The translations under genes and the position numbers were made by a program. Below are positions 59,202-64,000 of a stretch of 64,000 bases of DNA, in pieces. A model generated the notes under the pieces. The model searched no databases and was not told the origin of the DNA. It saw nothing but the letters and a program-made list of their open reading frames with translations. Numbering within the stretch: position 1 is the first letter of the stretch; each line of letters opens with the position of its first letter. Source of the DNA: Welwitschia mirabilis (lineage: Eukaryota > Gnetophyta > Gnetopsida > Welwitschiales); NCBI GenBank assembly GCA_051453625.1, contig JBOZIK010000001.1, positions 251,988,798 to 252,052,797 of the forward strand, given 5' to 3'.

Positions 59202-62200
59202 ATAGATCCCTGTCAGAAGACACTACCTACTGCACCAGCAAGGTAATCTTGTGCTGATGCAAGGGCAACATAGCATCTAATAAGGTCCAACATGTGACCA
59301 CCAGATTTAAGCTATGGATGCTATAAAGCTGTCCTATTGGTTGCTTAGTAATTTGAGAGAACTGATAATGCTGCTCATGAAACTGACAGAATGTTCAAAT
59401 CAGTTGTCAACTTGAACAAGGTAATGTTAAAAGGTCTAAATCTAATGTTGTAAAATGGCTTCTATGAGTATGAGGTCAGTTTGACCTCCAAAATAAGGCA
59501 GATTAACATAATGGTTAGGTTCAGTGGCCAGAATTCAAATGAGTTGGCAAATCCGAGTCTATTTCAAGAATAAATTCAACAATGGTTAACTGAAGTATAC
59601 ACCTAAGGAGATCTAATCTCAAGGCCAGAAAGTCAGATTAGTCCTCACTAGGAAACAGGTCCAAGATAGATCAGAAATTGATCTTGAGGAGGGCAGGTCG
59701 TTGAAGATCTACTCATATGAAGGAAGCATAGTTTTCTAGGAAGAATTCTGACATTCATTAGAGTGGGATTAAGAATGACTGGACCAGATCTAGTTTTGGA
59801 CTCAAAAGAAAATGTTAGATCATGTATAATCAAATGAAAGCTTCAACAAATAATCATTGAAATGTGGCAGACGCAATCTGAAATGCTGCACCACAGCACC
59901 GTGAATAGAAAAGATATCTAATAAAATAGATCAGAATCTGATCTCATACAGATCAAAAAGGTGAGATCCTGAACATGAGGGACAAGGGACAAGCTAGGAA
60001 ATTAAGATGACTTCGCTGCTGATCAAATCAAATTTCAGGCTAATAAAAATAGTGGAGGGGGCTTGCAGCTAGGAAGTTGGCATCATAGAAGAAAGTTGGA
60101 CACCGAACTGGAAGCGGTTTAAGGTAAATTCATTTGCTTGGCCCACAAACTTGTTTATCACAAACATAACTTCGAATTCTTATGCCCAACTTTTCAACTT
60201 GGAAAATAAAATTTTAAAACACGCATCAGACCTCTATGACAAGTAAACCTAATTTAAACAGCTGTCTCTTCTACTTAAAGGCAAACTGGCACCTGAGCAG
60301 GATTGATCTTCAATTTTGTAGGTGAACAGCAAATAATCTTCTTCCAAAATCCAAACTAGATCCTTCATCTCGTGTCTTCGCATTTGAAGTGAGCACTCCT
60401 TGTAATTAATGCTTCTTGTACACCTTTCTAACTAATGTAATAACTATTGGTAGTTCATAACCTCATTTTTGCTCCTTGTTTTGTTACATAGTTCTTTAAT
60501 CCATGACAAAAAAAGGGCCATTAAAAAACAAGTAAACTGAAACCAGCAGTGAAAAATACCAGGAAAGAGCACAAACCTAAAATCGAACACGAAGATGTAA
60601 TGTGATCTAGCCCAGTGTGTCACCTGTGTCCATAAGGAGAAAGACGCAGGGCTCTTCTATTCTTTTCAACAGAAACTACAGCCAGGAACAAGGCAGAAGC
60701 ATCCTTAAGAGCAAAAGCCTGCCCTCTTCTTTCTTTTTCCAAAAATAACAACACACCATTCCTTAAAATAAAGATACAAAGCCATTTTTCTCAAACATTA
60801 AGTAAAGGACCTCTCAACCAACCACAGCCAATGAATTGATGATACAACAATCCAACAACCTGCATTATGATACAACTAAAAGACAAAGACACATGCAATA
60901 TAAGCAATGACATTGTAGAAAAAGCTGAGTTGGCTTCACAAATATAGCAATCTCCCCATGAAACTAACTCATGTAGTCCTCAAGAACGCCAACAAAAGAT
61001 GAGAAATTCTCCAACTCCTCTAGATTATGTTCATTCCATCCATATAATGCTTCTGTATTTGAAAGATTTATCAGAGTAAAAAAGTTGTATGATGCCATTT
61101 GAATGTATGAATTGATGCAATTGTCTTTCATTGGGTGAAGAAAGACTCCAACACATTTTTCAACAAAAGGGGATGACTGAAATTCTTCTCGAGGGAAATT
61201 GAAATGTTATGAGATTTTTATTGAAAAGCAGATGCTCCCACCAGTGCATAGAGTAGCAGGTGGTTTTTGCATGGTTTAACATTTTTGCTTTTGTTGCATT
61301 TTAGCAAGGTTCATGTTCTGTATTGCAAAGGAACTGATCCCATGTTGGCACTTACTTCAGCAAATAAAAAATGGCTTTAAATCGTGTAGAAACATGTTGC
61401 AAACAATAAAATAGAACAAAAGCATTCATGATTGAAAAAGTAACAAAAAAAATGATCAGAACATACATTAATTCAAGCTTCAAGTTGTTATAGTCTCACA
61501 CAACATATCATCTTGTCAACTGTACAGTACACTTCCACTAGGGGCTACCAATACTATGTAGTGATAATGTGATATAGTAACATCATAGAAAGTAAAAACC
61601 GAAAACTAAGCTCGTCCTCTTCTTGAGAAGAATACATCTTTTGACAGGAATACAAGCAGCATCAAAAAGACTCCAAAAGAATCAACATCAATATTCAAAA
61701 ATGAATAATGTCAAATTGCAAATAATGCCAAACCCTATATTAATTGGGTCATTGAACAAGAACTTTTAAACAATGTGGAAAAACATGAAAACAGAGATCT
61801 AATTTTAGCGTATATTTCATAAATTGTAATACTAGAGGTACTACCTACATAGAAAAATAAAAACAAAGGAGCATTCTCTACAAAGTGGAAAAACAGATTA
61901 CATTATAAAGTTATGTTTATTTTGAAGGACAAAGTCATAAAGATTCTATCATTTGATTTGTTTCAGTATAAAGCATAAATTGTAAAAACTAAAACATAAA
62001 AACAGATTACAATGAAAACAGAGAAACAATCTCTGTAAAATGGTATGACCCTATGCCATTAAGAAGAAAAACAAAGAAGACTAAAGAAGAAAATAATGAT
62101 TTCATTTTAAATACAATATAGAGATCTTTACAGGTTAAAAATTAAAAGATAGGCTCTACACCTTAAACAAGATAAAAAACAATCCAGAAAAACAGAAAAT

Positions 62201-63119
62201 CAGACAAAGCTTATGAAAAAGATCCTTTAGATTCAAAATACCTCACTTCTGATGCAAAACAATAAAGAAGCACATTTGAAACCCAGGAACAAGAGAGGAA
62301 GAGCCCTGAATGAAGTTTGAATGAGAAATGCGCTTCTGCTGTTTGCCTTTTAAATATTTTATTATAGGCTATTTTGCACATGGAATTTGACACAACTGCA
62401 CCAGTAAATGGCAAAATTTTGCTATTTCATGAAACGATGCAATTGCACCATTTTGAGTGCTTGTGTGAAATTTTCACTCTTGCAATGAAATTTCACAACA
62501 AAGAACTGTTGGCTCTGATGGAGTATGTGATTGCTTTATGACGAGGGACTTCCACCATAGAGACTAAAGGAAGGAACTCAGATGCTGTGAATGTCTCACT
62601 GCAAGGGCATGTCCTCCATGAACTAGATGATTCTATCCTTGAAGATTGCTTAGGATGCGCAAGAATAAGGTATAGTACTTTATTTCCTAACCAAAAAAAA
62701 TCTTGTAAATGTAGTTTAGAAGGAAGTTGTGTTAAATTTCAAAACCATTTTTCAATCATCAAATCATCATAATTCCAATTTTTGACAAATACATTGTGCA
62801 TTGGCATACATAGGATTAGAAAAGGGAAGGGAGAGACCCACTATAGCTGCACTAGTGGATGACAAGAAGTATGCTCTAGTGGATGACGAGTATAGAAACA
62901 TTATTCAATCAATTGCTAATTTACAAGGAAATAAGTATTGAAACAATGGTTTAATTGCTAGAGCAATAAGGAGATAATGCTACGCAAATCAGTTTGACAA
63001 CGGGACATCTCCAATCATACTCTACTTTGAGTGAGAACTGCTAGATGGCCTCCTCATGATGGTGTAATGCTCTTGACAAAGGCAAGGGTGCTAAGGAACT
63101 CTAGCCATTTTGGCCAAAA

Positions 63120-63400
63120 AGGGAAACACAGGACAAAGTATTGAAGGGATCTGGTGGATGGAAGGAGCAAGGGAATGATCATGGAAGGAAGTGAAGAGAA
63201 AAGGGGAGTGTCTCTGTATATGGGAGACAGGACTAGGAAGAATGGGAAGATGAAAGGACACGCCAAGATTGCGTAAGAGTGGAAGGAAGGAGAAGAATGG
63301 AGAAGTTGATTACTCAAAAAGCAAGGGATCTCAAAAGAAGAAGGGAAAAAGAAGGAAAAACATGAGACTAAAGGAGAAACAAGGGTGACAGCCATTCTTT
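63120..63400 (+). repeat. Purine-rich tract
   Basis: The plus strand is dominated by GGAAGG, GAAGAA and AGGAGAAG words. A 116-codon minus-strand frame (63,054-63,404) exists only because the complementary pyrimidine tract lacks stops. Its Phe/Ser/Pro-rich translation shows no domain. Confidence 0.6.
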
Positions 63401-63607
63401 TCATACTAACTTAACTCGTAAATTGATGTGTTTATCTTTAGATCTTGGAACAAGTCCCTAGACAGCAATACTTTCGTATTGATTTAACTCCTTTTGCATG
63501 CCAGCATCCAATTTTCATCATGCTCAACCTCAATAAGGCTATTTGGTTCAGTCTATTAAGAGATAAAAATAAGCACAAATATTTTTAGTAGTTCTCCTAG
63601 TTCTTAC

Positions 63608-63872
63608 CCCAAATTCCAGATTGCCAACAATCAAATGAACTAGATGATCTCTTCTGATCCTTAGGAGTAGCATCACTTTGGTTGTTGGGGTTGAATAAAA
63701 TTGGAATGTGAGGTGGAATTTGAGACAATGAGCAAGTATGAGTTGCTGTTAATAGTGAAGAGTGAGAACATGATGTTCGAAATGGAGATGACAATGGACT
63801 GGAACAAATATCGTCAACAACTTCAAAAGAAATCTTACTGAGAACATAATATGCTTTGTATACATCAAATAC
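63608..63872 (-). CDS. Possible internal exon, unidentified
   Basis: On the minus strand a pyrimidine-rich acceptor (CTTTTTTAG) is followed by about 88 open codons starting VFDVYKAYYVLSKISFEVVD, and then a good donor (TTTGGG|GTAAGAAC). The rest is rich in Ser, Pro, His and Thr. Splice signals and the open frame suggest an exon, but I recognise no family and it does not match any part of DNA ligase 1 known to me. It could equally be chance. Confidence 0.3.
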
Positions 63873-64000
63873 CTAAAAAAGAAAATTTCGTTAGGTGTTA
63901 ACCGAAAATTAACACTGTCCTCTTATCAATCGAGACAAAACCCTTACTTCCAAAAACTTAGAAATACTATACATTTCTTTTTTCCCCAACCAAAGGTTAT

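Larger units (their letters stand above)
58210..63607. other. Intron or intergenic sequence upstream of the ligase exons
   Basis: Composition is normal and not visibly decayed. No further ligase exon (the SVCRVMSGFSDAFY exon would come next) was recognised on the minus strand. Small tandem repeats are listed separately. The plus-strand frame at 62,587-62,772 has no recognised domain. Sequence around 60,590-60,640 (GATGTAATGTGATCTAGCCC) vaguely resembles an LTR fragment, without support. Confidence 0.4.

Noticed and set aside
60590-60640. LTR fragment resembling GATGTAATGTGATCTAGCCC
   Set aside because: Too short and without a second copy or adjoining element sequence.
63054-63404. 116-codon Phe/Ser/Pro-rich minus-strand frame
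   Set aside because: Complement of a purine-rich tract. Low complexity, with no domain or splice context.

Overview
The window looks like nuclear DNA of a seed plant. The evidence is nested plant-type LTR retrotransposons, plant-style primer-binding sites, and the intron-split 3' end of a DNA ligase 1 gene. Bases 1 to about 57,000 are extremely AT-rich and poor in CpG. Reading frames there are broken mostly by TAA/TAG/TGA where Gln, Trp or Arg codons are expected, the footprint of long-term methyl-cytosine deamination. Very low GC combined with old nested elements and long introns recalls gymnosperms, and Welwitschia in particular, which is known for deamination-driven low GC. That species guess is inference only.

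Layout. 540-6,290: remains of a + strand Ty3/gypsy element (gag, protease, candidate polypurine tract and 3' LTR). 6,442-28,562: a + strand Ty3/gypsy element of Athila/Tat type (LTR, tRNA-Asp-type primer site, gag, protease, RT, RNase H, integrase). Its 3' LTR is split by a 12.5-kb minus-strand Ty1/copia element at 15,138-27,599, with TG...CA ends and a 5-bp target duplication TTATT. The copia element keeps gag and a scrap of protease but no integrase or RT. In their place it carries a long decayed accessory ORF. Its gag is itself interrupted by about 4.4 kb of foreign sequence. 28,960-29,500: a minus-strand gypsy gag. 30,708-39,193: a minus-strand gypsy element with two LTRs, primer site, gag and protease, no RT found, and a short accessory ORF. 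40,640-43,150: minus-strand gag, protease and the start of pol, cut off before the RT core. 47,090-48,252: a long decayed minus-strand ORF of unknown identity. 50,831-54,560: minus-strand RT, RNase H and integrase of another Athila/Tat-like element.

Several short patches between 44 and 56 kb are clearly richer in GC and CpG than their surroundings and match none of the elements. From about 57 kb the base composition becomes normal and genic. The last two coding exons of DNA ligase 1 lie at 57,769-58,209 on the minus strand, joined across an intron with a GC donor. The remaining upstream 5.8 kb looks like intron or intergenic sequence with small tandem repeats and one weak candidate exon.

The only credible cellular gene is the DNA ligase. 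All transposon reading frames are dead. Four gaps of 100 N and several other N runs are present, and at all four 100-N gaps the flanks repeat each other, so those are unmerged contig overlaps. No tRNA, rRNA or CRISPR was seen.
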